A stretch of 64,000 nucleotides of DNA, from NCBI RefSeq assembly GCF_011075055.1, contig NC_058139.1:17381584-17445583 (forward strand), written 5' to 3'. This stretch comes from Mangifera indica. Its lineage: Eukaryota; Streptophyta; Magnoliopsida; Sapindales; Anacardiaceae. The position numbers and the translations under genes were made by a program. Within the stretch, counting starts at the first letter, position 1. The number at the start of each line of letters is the position of its first letter. Below the pieces are notes generated by a model. The model did no database searches. It saw only the letters and a list, made by a program, of their open reading frames with translations, and was not told the origin of the DNA. Of this stretch, positions 1-11,050 are shown piece by piece.

Positions 1-6
1 TAATAT

Positions 7-578
7 GTACAATATGTAAATTAATTTGTTTGTATCATATTATAATATTTTTCATCATATAAACACAGATAAGCAACGTACAAATGGTCGTTCTTATGCA
101 AAAGTAAGTAATCTACGAGTCAAAATGCAAATTATGATAAATTGTATAATTATATCAATATTAACAATTATCCAAAAATTATTCAATGATATAATAATGA
201 AAAACTAGATATTTTGGTATGGTGGAAAAATGGCACATAAATTTTTCCTGTACTTGCCACTATGGTTCGAGATTTACTAACATTTTTGGTGTTGATTGCA
301 GTATTGAAATTCGCTATTAGTGCAAGTGGATGCGTGCTAGATCATAGATAATTTAATTTATATCCAAACATGATCGAGACAATTATGTATATGAAAGATT
401 TAGTTAAAGTTGATTTTAAATTACAGAATCAGGTGACAGAATATATCTTTGAAGAATTCATAAATCTAAACATTGAGGATGAGTAGATAAATATTATGAT
501 ATATATCTTATTTATGTTTATAACTGTACAATATGTAAATTAATTTATTTGTATTATATTATAATATTTTTATCATAT
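7..578. repeat. Pair of ~53-bp direct repeats
   Basis: Positions 7-60 and 526-578 are nearly the same sequence, starting GTACAATATGTAAATTAATT and ending TATCATAT. They flank the hAT-like fragment. They could be duplicated AT-rich element ends. Nothing else in this stretch is recognisable. Confidence 0.6.
202..483 (+). pseudogene. hAT transposase C-terminal fragment (dimerisation region)
   Basis: The frame starting at 202 reads KLDILVWWKNGT, a stop, then IFPVLATMVRDLL, AVLKFAISASG and CVLDHR. This follows the hAT C-terminal dimerisation motif of plant hAT transposases: a WW block, a FPVLS..ARD block, then SESAFSTGGRVLD. Family consensus residues are partly kept (WW, FPVL, RD, SASG, VLD), and in-frame stops interrupt it twice. 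Only the last 90 or so residues of a ~600-residue protein are present and no upstream coding is visible, so this is a dead remnant. The identification is by eye. Confidence 0.6.
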
Positions 579-945
579 AATCATGATATTTTTTTATCAC
601 AAATAAGAGATTATTAATAAAATATTTAAAATATTATTATCTATTTTAATAATTAAAAAATAATTTATATTTATTTTTTTAAAATCTGTTTAGAGGGAGT
701 GAATCAAAATAAAATTTGACTTGGTTTGATCGAATCATATATGAAGAGTCAAGTTTTGGGTTAAAAATTTTATGAATTGAACTTGCCTAGAAGCCTATTA
801 CTATGTAAGCGAAAGACCCAATCCATTCTATAGATTCGATACACTGGGCCAGCGCTGATCCGGCCGACTCACTGACACTTCTATGCCAACATCTTATCTA
901 GCACCGTTGTATCCGTGCATTTACTGTTGTATTAAAGCCTGAAAT

Positions 946-947
<2 letters not shown>
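484..947. other. AT-rich intergenic stretch, nothing recognised
   Basis: Apart from the second direct repeat at 526-578, I see no coding potential, paired terminal repeats or RNA gene in this stretch. Confidence 0.5.

Positions 948-984
<37 letters not shown>
948..984. repeat. Poly-C tract of 37 nt
   Basis: An uninterrupted run of 37 cytosines in an AT-rich context, 39 bp upstream of a Mutator-type element. On the minus strand it is a G37 run. Its true length is doubtful because sequencing slips on such runs. Confidence 0.9.
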
Positions 985-986
<2 letters not shown>

Positions 987-1022
987 ATACTGTAACTTCA
1001 CTCTTTTACAGCGTCCCATTTT

Positions 1023-1900
1023 GGCCAAAGGACATGTCCCACCCAAACTATGTTAAATTCTCAAAGTTCCCCCTATTAACTATAGAAATACTGTTTACCC
1101 ACCTATAAACAGTTAAAATTAACGGTAATAAGGATAAAATCTTTATTTTATATTTAATATTAAAAATAAACTTAAATATGATTTTATTTCCCTCCCCAAA
1201 TTTAAAAAACTAACTTTTCTCCCTTAAGTCAAGTTTGAAAAGATCACATTTCCCCCTTAGGGTTTAGTTTCCAAACCCCTTCACTTTCTCCAGTGCCATT
1301 GTCGGTCGTCTCTCTCTTCCATCGATGACCCCCCTCAACTCCACCCCAACCTATCCGGTGTCAAGAGACATCGTCTGGGAAGAGAAATCATTTTTTCAAA
1401 CAACGACGATCTCGTTTTCATCATCTAGGAAGACGATCGTCTTCTCAGACGAAGACGAGGCAACTCGTCGTCCTCTGGGAAGACGAGTCGTCTTCATTTG
1501 GGAAGACGATCGTTTCCCAAACGACGATCTCGTCTTCGTTGTCTGGGAAGACGATTTATCTTCCCAGACGATGTCTCTTGGCGTTGGATGGGTTGAGGTG
1601 GAGTTGAGGAGGGTCGTCGGTGGAAGAGAAACCGTTGGGAGGAAGAGACGGTCGGCGATGACACCGAAGAAAGTGAATGGGTTTTAAAACTAAATCCTAG
1701 GGGGGAATGCGATATTTTCAAACTTAGCTTAGAAAAAAATGTTAGTTTTTAAACTTTTAGGGGGGAAAATGAGGTTAAATTTTTAGAGGTTAGAGTTTCG
1801 TTAAATTTAACCGGTCATGGATGGATAAATAGTATTTCCATAGTTGATGGGGGGACTTTGAAAATTCAGCAGAGACTGGGTGGGAACTAGTCCTTTGGCC
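1023..1900. mobile_element. Mutator-type non-autonomous element (copy 1)
   Basis: The ends are inverted repeats: GGCCAAAGGACATGTCCCAC on the left, and on the right the complement of GGCCAAAGGACTAGTTCCCA. The flanks are TCCCATTTT (1014-1022) and TCCGATTTT (1901-1909), an 8/9 match to a 9-bp target duplication, the size typical of Mutator elements. The core at 1350-1600 is GC-rich with many GAAGACGA/TCGTCTTC palindromes, and no transposase is seen. An open frame at 1325-1687 is only this palindromic repeat read through. The element ends 162 bp before the USP start codon. Confidence 0.8.
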
Positions 1901-1909
1901 TCCGATTTT

Positions 1910-2062
1910 TATCAAGCACCACAAGTTGTCACTAAAATCCCCATCGGGCGGCTCCAAAACGTAAACACAAGTCAAAATAAGCCGCCTCGCTTCCTAATCT
2001 TTAGCCATTTTCTCTCTCCTTAAAAGTAAGGCCGTTCTTGTTTTCAATTCGTTTCAGAAGAG
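1910..2062 (+). promoter_or_regulatory. Proximal upstream region / 5' leader of the USP gene
   Basis: Only about 150 bp separate the transposon's target duplication from the start codon, so the core promoter and leader must lie here or inside the element. I see no clear TATA box. A TC-rich stretch (TTTTCTCTCTCC near 2010) is the only promoter-like feature. Confidence 0.35.
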
Positions 2063-4274
2063 ATGGAAGGGGACAGAAGAGTTGGAGTAGCGGTAGACTT
2101 CTCTCCGTGCAGCAAGAAAGCGTTAACTTGGGCGGTAGATAACGTTGTCCGTGATGGGGATCACCTTATCCTTGTCACCGTTCAGCCCGAAGTTGACTAT
2201 GAGCAAGGCGAGATGCAACTCTGGGAAGCCACTGGTTCACGTAATCATCTCTCTCTCTCTTTTAAAATTTTACTCTATTTTATTTTCTTTAACTAAGATT
2301 AGGTACATGGGAAATTCTTTTGTTTCAGCTTTAATTCCTCTGGTTGAGTTATCTGATCCTGTGGTTATGAAGAAATATGGGCTGAAGCCTGACCCTGAAA
2401 CACTTGATATTCTCAACACACTTGCTAGGGAAAAAGAGGTAAAATTTTTTATTATTTGATTTCATATGTAATGAATATTTATTGTTGAATTTATGAACTG
2501 TTAGCAGGTGGTGGTGCTTTTGAAGATTTATTGGGGTGATGCTCGTGAGAAGATATGTGAAGCTATTGATAAAATTCCGTTGAGCTGCCTTATTATTGGA
2601 AACAGAGGGCTTGGCAAGATCAAGAGGTTGATCTGTTTTTTCCAATCACTTCCTTGCACTTAATGCTCTTTCTTTTTATGTTGCGCTTTAATTTTTGTTC
2701 TTCATTCTTTGATATTCTCTGTTTGTTCCTGCTGGAATCAATGACTCCCATGGGAGTCAATGGCTCATCATCTAATTGGGATTTCCATGTGATTCCAGCT
2801 CATAATTTTTGTCTTACCAACGATTCCTGTTTTTGAAAAGTAAGCTTTTAAACTGGAAAAGGGCAAAGGACTGTTTTTCACCCAAGTTTTTGTTGAAATT
2901 TTAAAGCACCGCTAGGACAGATAAAAAATAAAACACTCATTTCTAAACTATCTTCTATTTAAATTTGGGAAAAAGAAAAAGATAAAATCGTTATTTTATC
3001 TTTAAATTATAAAATCTTAAAAATTTATAAAAATTTTCTCTTTTAGTTTAAAAACTATCAATTTTGTCATAAAATTAAGTTTTAGAAAATTTACTTTTTC
3101 TCCTAGGGTTTTGATTTTCTGACCAAATCTCTCCCTTTTTTACAATCAACATTGTCTGGCCATTCTTCTCCCTTTTTCTAGACCATCCATTTTTCATTCA
3201 ACACTCGAAGGCATCATTGTTGAATTCAGCGTCGTGGTTGAGATAGATGAATCGCGCAACGTCGCCCAAGTGTCGTTCGATTGTGATAAATGGGTGGTCA
3301 TTCGAGTATTCAATGAAAGATGGGTGGTTGCCTTTCCTTTTTCTTCGGTTGTCGACAAAAGATGGGTGGGGAAAGCCAGCTCCGATCGCTGAAGAAAAAA
3401 AATCTTAAAAATTTCAAACCTTAGGGAAAATGATGATTTTTTAAAGTTGATGTATGGGGTAAAAATTAATTTTCAAAACTTTAGGAGATGAGAAGAATAA
3501 AATAAAATTATATATTTTTTAATAATATTATTAAAATGATAATTTTATTATTGTATTTAACAAAAAATTTTTAATAAAAATTAATATATAAATAGGAATT
3601 TAAATTTTTTATTTTTGATGGATGTTTTTTAAGTTTGTCCTTTGCCTAATAATTCCTTGGGTGGCAGTGGGCGAGCCGGGTACTGCCTACAAAGTTTGGG
3701 GACAGCTAAGCATAGCATAGCCCAAAAAATTTGCAGGCAGGGCCTCACAGAAAAGTTTGCGGGTTGTATGGCAGGGCTAGTAAAAATTAAAAAAATTAAT
3801 TTTTTTTTTCGGATTCTATCTGCAAATTTGTCCATGAAGACATAATCTGTTGCGGGCCTTTGCATGACACGGTCGGCGGCGTACTGACCCTTGCCTTTTT
3901 TTTTTTTTGTGACTCGGCATGGCATAGCCGTTTCCTCTATGCGCTTAATTTAGTTCAAACTAGGAATAAATATTCATTATCAATTATTTCATCTTCACCT
4001 TATTGCAGTCATCAACGTTGACTTGTAACCAACTTTCTTTTAGGATAAATACTAAGTTCAAACTTAGTAATTTAGTAAGGGCATATGTGACTCGGATGGA
4101 TAGTTATTAATTTTGGACTCATTTAGCTGAAAATATCATCTTTTTGCATTAAACTGTTATTAATTTTCTTTGTTTTTATAATTTTTCAGGGCTATCATGG
4201 GCAGCGTAAGCAACTATGTGGTGAACAATGGTTCATGCCCTGTAACTGTAGTGAAGTTGGGTCATGAGATCTAG
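2063..4274 (+). CDS. Universal stress protein family (UspA domain), four exons
   Basis: Exons are 2063-2240, 2329-2438, 2508-2626 and 4190-4274. All introns are GT..AG, and together they give 164 codons including the stop, about the usual length of small plant USPs (~160 aa). The protein starts [20 protein letters not shown], the first UspA strand with its nucleotide-binding aspartate. The middle exon carries [20 protein letters not shown]. The third carries [20 protein letters not shown] and ends [13 protein letters not shown]. Exon 4 gives [20 protein letters not shown]. The G-2x-G-9x-G(S) ATP-binding motif is present across exons 3 and 4 (GNRG...GSVSNYV). The likely role is a cytosolic ATP-binding stress-response protein. 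Intron 3 is long (1.56 kb) because it holds a Mutator-type element. Reading frame and splice sites look intact, so I consider it functional. Confidence 0.93.
2862..3646. mobile_element. Mutator-type non-autonomous element in USP intron 3
   Basis: The left end GGCAAAGGACTGTTTTTCAC and the right end (complement GGCAAAGGACAAAC) match the terminal repeats of the other Mutator-type copies in this window. The inner sequence again has an AT-rich shell and a GC-richer core (3215-3390). I could not find a matching 9-bp target duplication, so the copy is old or its ends are slightly misplaced. Confidence 0.6.
3655..3935. other. GC-rich insert-like segment in USP intron 3
   Basis: This part of the intron is clearly GC-richer than its surroundings and contains short inverted pieces (GCCGGGTACTGCC; GGCGTACTGACCC). 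I do not recognise it. It may be a small decayed element. Confidence 0.25.
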
Positions 4275-4311
4275 TTTCTTCGTGATGGGTCATGAGATCT
4301 AGTTTCTTCGT
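4258..4311 (+). repeat. 28-bp tandem duplication spanning the USP stop codon
   Basis: The 26-nt stretch at 4258-4283, which contains the codons for GHEI and the TAG stop, is repeated exactly at 4286-4311 (period 28). The duplication lies after the first stop, so the protein end is unchanged, but the second copy is a ready-made alternative end in the 3' UTR. Confidence 0.85.
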
Positions 4312-4560
4312 TACCTCTGCTGAAAGAATAAGTGTATTTGAGTTGGATTTCGTATGAGAGCCAGAAGTCTGACTTTGCATATTGATGTAGAATTGAATGA
4401 AATATTTTGTTGGTTGATATTGGGCGAGCTTGTGGCCTATGATTTGTTTTTATATTGACATAATTTGTGTATGCTAGCACTTTTGTCTGAGCTAAACTCA
4501 TTGTCCCCCAAAATGGAGTCTAAATTAAATTCCATTCAAATAAGAATCCTTTTCCCACAT

Positions 4561-4707
4561 AAGGCTTCCTACATAGCTCCAAATCATTTTGCATGCTCAT
4601 ATCATCATACTGAGTTGCCAAATACACTGACAATAAGGCTTCCTACATAACTCCAAATCATTTTGCGTGCTCATATCATCATGCTGAGTGCAAAATACAC
4701 TGACAAA
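4561..4707. repeat. 74-bp imperfect tandem duplication
   Basis: Both copies (4561-4634 and 4635-4707) begin AAGGCTTCCTACATA and end AATACACTGACAA, with a handful of differences. It lies downstream of USP. Confidence 0.85.
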
Positions 4708-4790
4708 GGATCATTAGCTGTGACCATTAGAGTTTTGAACATTAATGGAATGCTTCCGTAGTGAAGGGCTTGCTGTTATTGGTTTGTGCT

Positions 4791-5690
4791 GCAAAGAAGA
4801 AAAGGAGTGGCATATCTCGTCGACCTTGCCCTGATTTACGATCACTTCTGCAACCATCCATACAATTTAGAGATAGTGGCTGGAAGTCAATATTTCAAAG
4901 ATACTATGGTTGGTTCTAACGGATTAGGAAGTGAGAACAGGATGTAGCATAAGCTTAAGTTTGGTGGTATTACCCATACATTACCAATTCCACAATGGAG
5001 CGTTCTCAGCAACGACAGAAGCAGGTGCTCCCAGTGGCTTGCATTGAATTATCTGCGAATCATTGCGCTAATTGTCTCTTTTTTCGAGATAGGCTCTTGT
5101 TTGATTAATATAGTGTGATTTAAAGAAATAACAAAGGTTTTTGATCTAATATTCTATATCATTTTTCAAGACTGTAGTCTTAACTCTTTCTGAAAAGGAT
5201 GTATTTGATGTAGTCTCGGGCCATTATCCTTTTAACTTCTTATTTCTACTTAAATGATTTCTCTCTAGCTTCAGTTGTTGGATAGTTTGTCTGGTTTATA
5301 ACGCCCATAGACATTAGATAATAAGCTTTCTGAGATAATTGTGGGTTATATGAAAACACTATTGATGCAGGACAAATATATACATCACTTGTCTCTTTCA
5401 GAGAAAGGACAAGGCAATGGCGTTGAAAAGAAGGATTTTCCCAGAAGGAGAAAGACGTCTGGGGGTGTCTCTCTGAATGAAACATATAAGTCAATTCGTA
5501 AGAGTAAGCGGGGTTGGATGTGGATTTTGATGAAAATGTTGATAATGAAGATGACGAACTACTTTACCTTGGCCACTCAATGCGCCCAAATATGTGGGTG
5601 GTTATGAAGATGAGAAGACAGGAACTAATAAAGAAGAGGGGATATATTAAGGCTTATGTGGAAGAAGAAAAACCTTCACATGTTGTTTGA
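4791..5690 (+). pseudogene. INO80 complex subunit B-like (PAPA-1 family) pseudogene
   Basis: Three separated blocks in one orientation and in the expected order recall plant INO80 subunit B / PAPA-1-like proteins. At 4791 the frame reads AKKKRSGISRRPCPDLRSLL, like the N-terminal KKRRS..SRRPRPD block. At about 4938 it reads ENRM, a stop, then HKLKFGGITHTLP, like the KVKLKVGGVTHTI block. At about 5487 it reads NETYKSIRKSKRG, then after a frame change LDVDFDENVDNEDDELLYLG and finally KYVGGYEDEKTGTNKEEG. This last part resembles the IRKSKRVPKRR...LDxDFDDExxDDEIRYLEKLK...GY region. In vivo these proteins belong to the INO80 chromatin remodeller. Here at least two frameshifts and one in-frame stop break the reading frame, and most of the intervening protein is missing. 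The assignment is from memory of family motifs, with no search run. Confidence 0.55.
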
Positions 5691-5789
5691 TTCATTTGTG
5701 GACCCATGAAATGACTAGATTCCCACTACACCTGGGGAAAGATATTTCATCTGGGTTTGGTGGTAGCCTTAGCTCGCAAATGGTTTACA

Positions 5790-6685
5790 TTATTTGTTAA
5801 AGGAAAAAACTGAAAACCTTTAAAATATCTTGAAACCCCATAATTTTCATTCTTGTGAATTCTTCAAGAAAAAGGGAAAAATCAAAACTAAACCAAAAAT
5901 TTCAGAAGAGAAGCCTAAAAATGTAGAGGGAGATAAAGAAGCATCAATTATTCTAAATCCAAGGATAAAGAAACTAATAAACCTTTCGAGCTTATTTTCT
6001 TTTCCCTATAGTTTTCTCGACAACCAAAGATACCAATCGAAGAACCAAGAACAAAAATAAAAACTTAAGCCTGACACAAAAATGTAAAGTACACATAAAA
6101 GAATTTACTTGGGTGTATTGGGCAAAACAGTATATGAAAATAAGATATACGGTAGCAGTGTCAAGATTGGTGAAGAAGTTATCAAGTTACTTCTCCTGGT
6201 TGATTGATAAAGACACAGTAACCCCTCCTACTATGAGCAATAGTTCTGGTACCATCTCTACAGTAAAAAAATTCTATGCAACAATGGCACTAGCTTCTTG
6301 AAAAGCCGGAGAGGCTTTAGATTTATGTAAGAGAGTCTGTTGTGATGGGAGGCTGGTCTTATATGGTGGTGACAATTATCTTTGGGGCCAAGAGTTTGTT
6401 AAAGAGCGCAAGAGCTATTGATAGAAGGTGTTTTAAAAGAATGATGAGGTTGCAGCTGTTTCTTAGAAAGCCTATGCACCCAATTCATTACCATTTTATT
6501 TCTATCTTTTAAATGTAAGATTTTATTTGCATAATCAATCATACAATAATTCAATCCTAATTCCACAAGATATAGCCATAGATTATAAAACATTAAATTG
6601 AAAACTTTAGACTTATAAAATGTAATACAATCTGAAATTTTGAATTTGTCACATTGTTGAGATTACTTGCATCGAAGTGGTTAGT
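5790..6685 (-). pseudogene. Alba-array unit 1: promoter-end fragment
   Basis: This is the 5' part only of the repeat unit that recurs at 17-22, 38.6-39.9 and 53-64 kb. It lines up base for base with 63105-64000 at a constant offset of 57,315 bp and with few mismatches. On the minus strand it carries a TATA-like CCATATAAGACC (near 6358-6366), a leader starting CATCACAACAGACTC, and a short possible start frame MVPELLLIVGG at about 6255. No Alba exon is present, so it is a truncated, probably silent unit. Confidence 0.65.
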
Positions 6686-7228
6686 CTATTACTTTTGAAA
6701 CTATACTAAATGGGTTTCAGAGAGGGTGCCTAGCCAAAAGTTCAATAACCTTAAAGTCTCACACTAATTTGTCAACCCATATCATAACGTAAGTTTATTA
6801 TGCTTATTTTTATTAATCACTTAAACATGGTAATAAGCATGGCTAGGCCCATGGTACGATCCAAAGTCTTAGTCAATGTCTTCGTCCATGTCTTTATGAA
6901 CCCTTAACAAGTTGATAGGCTATTTTTTTTTTAAATTTTTCATTATTTATAATTTTTTATCATTTTTAACAGATTGATTTATAGGTTTTATCCCAAAGCT
7001 CTTAGTACAACTTACAATTTTGCAAGTCATGTCATACATGTTGTGTCAAAAGAAAGGGTGTGGACAGTCAATAACAGTATTTTCTCTGATAAACTATAAA
7101 AAAATTCTCTATTATTTTTCTCAAATTGTTTCTTTAGGATGTTGGGAAATAATAAGAAATGTTGTCAAGATTTACTTGGTGAGAAGCTTATGATCGGAGG
7201 CTGTCATTGATGAATGAACACGTGGAGG
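6686..7228. other. Flank of unit 1, related to 22.1-23.3 kb
   Basis: Positions 6715-6850 resemble 22310-22500 (shared pieces TGGGTTTCAG and CCCACACTAAT), and 7137-7228 resemble 23218-23310 (GATTTACTTGGTGAGAAGCT). It is therefore repeat-unit flanking DNA. No gene seen. Confidence 0.5.
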
Positions 7229-8743
7229 TGTAATACCCTAGCTAAATGTAAAAGGCAATTTGGTCATTTCTCTATTATTTGATACTACATTTTATTACTC
7301 AAATTTTGCTTTTAAATTGTGTTCATGTGCTCGTATTCAGAGATTGTGTATGCCTATCCAATTTTTTATATATATGTATGTATAAGGTGTGTGAACAAGG
7401 AAATGTGTAAGATAAGGATTTATAATGGATGGTTAGAGATGTTAGGACCCTTGAGTTTCTTTGATCACCAAAAGTCGGCAGCGGAATGGGGTGGTTGATG
7501 GCAGGCGAACCTACATATGAGAATTGCATAGCTATGCCATGGTTGGGTTACCACTCGTCGTAGCCAAGAGCTAGGCTGGTAGCCTAAGCACGCTTGGGGT
7601 TCATTGAGGTGTTGGACGTGCACTTGTAGAAGTATTGTCGATGAGCAACTCACATGGCAGCCATGTAATGTGCACACCAGGCGTGTATCGTGCAGGCTGG
7701 ACATGCTTCATGAACGTTGAATGTGTGAAAGCTCAAAACCGATGTGTCGTTGTGCACTTGCGAGAGATGAAATTCACATGAAAAAATTTATATTAGGTAT
7801 TGTAGCATGCAAGCCATGCATGCTTTGGGCTAGTGTGCTATGTGCACACCCCCACATGTAATGGTGCACTTGGAGCTATTAAAATACGTTCCAACAGACC
7901 ATAATGCATCCATGCCAAGCTTTTTACATTTGAGTTGAATCTTAGGAAGGTAATGTTAGCATTATTCATAAATGTGGGGACAAATTTAGTGGCCATAAGA
8001 GTTCGTAGAGGACCAAGCTAAAAAATGTAGTCTTAATTATGAGCATAAGTAATTATGAGTCACATTGGAGCTAGTTGATGAGACATCTTGATCTTGAGAA
8101 TGTGTGAGCCAATTGATGAGATGTCTCGATTTTGAATAAAAGGACATGAGAATTAATCTAATATGTGATGATGACATAAGCGACACCTGAGACAAATGTT
8201 TAAATTTGACAAATATAGATGTAAGAGGTATCTAAGATAGATGCCCCATCTAATACGAAGGCATAGAAGGCATCTAAGTTCGGTATTCGACCAAGTGCTT
8301 CAGGGACGAGTAAGGGCTGTAAGACTCTGTCAAGAATATTTGTGAGGAAAATCATATTTACTACAAATGTCTACTAAGTATTACAAATCACACATTTATT
8401 TTTAGGTTTTGCAGGTAGGGAAAACAATGAGGCAAACAGGAAGGTGATTGGATTAGCGCACTAAGTTCTGTATTCGGTTATCATTATTTTCTTTTATAAA
8501 TTTATGGTTGCAATCAATGTTTTTATAGGGTTAATACATAATGGATTAATATTATTATTGTAACTACTGAATTTAATTTCAGAACATTTTTTGGGCACAC
8601 ATATTAATTTTCAAATAAAGGTATAAGGTTTATTTTTCATTAAATTGTTGCTTTAATTTTTTTTTTTTTGTATATAAGCATAAGTAACATGTCACATCAA
8701 GATAATTATCACTAGGGGTATGCTTCTTAAATAGGGTGTTACA
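7229..8743. mobile_element. Solo LTR (TGTAATACCC...GGGTGTTACA), 1515 bp
   Basis: It begins TGTAATACCC and ends AGGGTGTTACA, with no pol-like coding in between, as expected for one LTR left after recombination. The paralogous flank at 23300-23330 runs through CTTGGAGGTTTCTAAT with no insertion. The two sides here are GGAGG and GGAAATTTCTAAT, so GGAGG/GGAAA is a decayed 5-bp duplication. The ends resemble Ty3/gypsy LTRs. Confidence 0.7.
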
Positions 8744-9113
8744 GGAAATTTCTAATTTGGCATAATTTTATAGGCCGTTATTTGTAAGAGGGAACAACCT
8801 TGTAACTTGTAAGGGAAATTGGTTAAAAAGGCCATATTATGAAGCCCAACTACTCCATTGGGCATTTGATGGCAGGCTTCAAACTAACCCATTCGCTGAA
8901 TCTATATTTTGAGTTTAGTAACTAACAAGAAAATTAAGTTAATCTTTAGAGATAGAATGATAGTCTTTATTATTGATATTTGTATTAATAATAAACATTA
9001 ATTTATGTATTAAAAAATGTTATATCACTATATAAAATAGTTGTTGTTATTATTATTATTAGTACACATAATTTTATTAATTAATTATATGTTTAGAATT
9101 AAAAGTGTAATAT
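8744..9113. repeat. Shared flank block, related to 23310-23765 and 24960-25110
   Basis: It contains the block TAGGCCGTTATTTGTAAGAGG that also occurs at 23335, 52725 and 59550, followed by the stretch ending TTTAGAGATAGAAT...ATTAATTTATGTA seen at 23640-23770 and 24980-25110. No coding is seen. Confidence 0.55.
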
Positions 9114-11050
9114 TGTAACACATCATTCATACGTACCGTCCTCTAGAGGAAGATGTCAATAAATAGGCTATTTTAGTATGCATAAATTTTTAAAACATAA
9201 ATAAATGATATAGAACTTTCAATAAAACATTAATCATAAATCAAGTAAAAATTACAAAAATATCCTTATGAAAACATAATAGTTAGAAGTGTACAAAAGA
9301 TGTTCACAACACAAAAACATTAGCAACATCAACATGGGGTGTGTAGCCAAAACATAAAGATAACTGAAATACATAAATTGATAAAATCTTGAATAGACAA
9401 AAATGCCCTCAATTGCTCTATGTCAGTTGACTACTATTTACCCACAACCATCACAATCGCTTATACCTACACACATGAAAGTAGGAGAGTGAGTGATAAC
9501 ACTTAGTAAGTTAGGACTATTATAAACTTTTACTTGTTTCCTAAATTGTCCTTGCCTTGACCCATACTAACTTTGTCATCTAGAGTTTATCTCTATACTC
9601 TCATTAAGATGATATTAGGTCTTACATCTTATAACTATACTCATACTACTCTCAAGAACCTTTAGGCTATGCATCATAATTCTCAAACTAAACTAAGACT
9701 TTCTCGGTCACTAAAGAACCACTCCTTGAATTCTTAACTAGTGTGCCATATCATCTCTAGGGTCAACTTTGTCTCACTCGTTCACTAAGAAACCACTCCT
9801 TTAAACTTCTATCTAATGTGACATATTATCTATTAGTAAAAGCATCGTCATCTGGAAGTTATGTCTCATAGTTGTATACTAGGTTGATTGAACTAGATCG
9901 AATACATGGATTTGACACATTGGTCATGTGAACACTCGTTAATCCACTACACTTGATCATATCTCATTTGGGCTCTACCACAAACAAGTACCTTACTATG
10001 AGTACAATGTTTTACTATAGGCAGTGTTGGAAAAATGTACACATAGTGCCCTTTTGTAATGATCTTAACACGTCTAACATGCATGTATCTCGAGCCTCAT
10101 GTCATCTCTAGCTCAACTTAGCTTTCACCTTAACCATATCTCATGCCCCTCCAAAGTCTTATCTCTTGGGCACATTGGGTACTACTATATACTCAAGATT
10201 TCTATATTGCCTCTTAGAACAACTCATAAACCTTTAGCCTAGTTTCTTTTATCTTTCTTTATTATGCCTTTTATACACGGATGTGCCATTTAAGATACAT
10301 GGGCATGTATCTTCCTTGTACATTAGACACGGGCATGTTGCTTTACTATGCCATATACATGGGCATGTTGCTTTCTTAAACACGGGCATGTTAACCTAGT
10401 AAATTATACATGACCTTTTTTCCTCATAACCTCTCCTCGTGTAAACCAAATCACTTATACACAAGAGGGTGTATGTCTCCTAACACGAGCATGTATTTTT
10501 TTTTCTATACTTAGCATAATTTTCAAACATAACTCATTTTGATCGCTTTACTTCTTAAGGGTATTTTAGTTATTTCACCCCACACATGGTCTTGAAAAAG
10601 TCATACACAAGTGAACCTACTGCCCTGGTTAACTGCTCAATGATCAACAGTGTCTAATAGTTGTCGAATCATTGGAAAACTCAGTCTGATATCTAGAATT
10701 CATGCACACGGGCATGTGTCCTATACCACACAATCTTGTGTCCAACCTAGAAAGTAGACTGAGGAACCTTAAATTTCACAATCTATATGATCCTTATATG
10801 TTTTCATGCACCTTACGGATAATTCCATACTATACGATGAATTAAGGACAAGAATTATGGCTTACAAATCAACCATACAACTTATACATTCATGAGCAAT
10901 CGCAAATCATACCCTTACTTGTGTTACTCAATATCGCATCCATACCTAATTTATCAAACAACACGCCACTCCTCTCCAAACATATGTATATATTCATTCT
11001 CATCACAAGTTCATCAATGATATGCAAGATCCTTATCAAAGTCATAAGAA
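9114..11050 (-). mobile_element. LTR fragment of a Ty3/gypsy family (related to 41899-48601)
   Basis: It starts TGTAACACATCATTC. It shares a colinear series of words with the LTR at 41899-48601: GACCCATACTA..CTTTGTCATC, GGCTATGCATCATAA, and CATGTGTCCTATACCA preceded by GCACACGGG. The far end, GGGTGTTACA, is missing, and other repeat sequence begins near 11050. No coding region is present. Strand is given by analogy with the related elements. Confidence 0.55.

Noticed and set aside
1325..1687. 120-codon open frame upstream of USP
   Set aside because: It lies wholly inside a Mutator-type element and reads through repeated GAAGACGA palindromes; no protein family resemblance.
10260..10510. Repeated ACACGGGCATGT words, possible CRISPR-like or minisatellite array
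   Set aside because: Spacing and sequence are irregular, and the stretch is part of a retrotransposon LTR in plant DNA.
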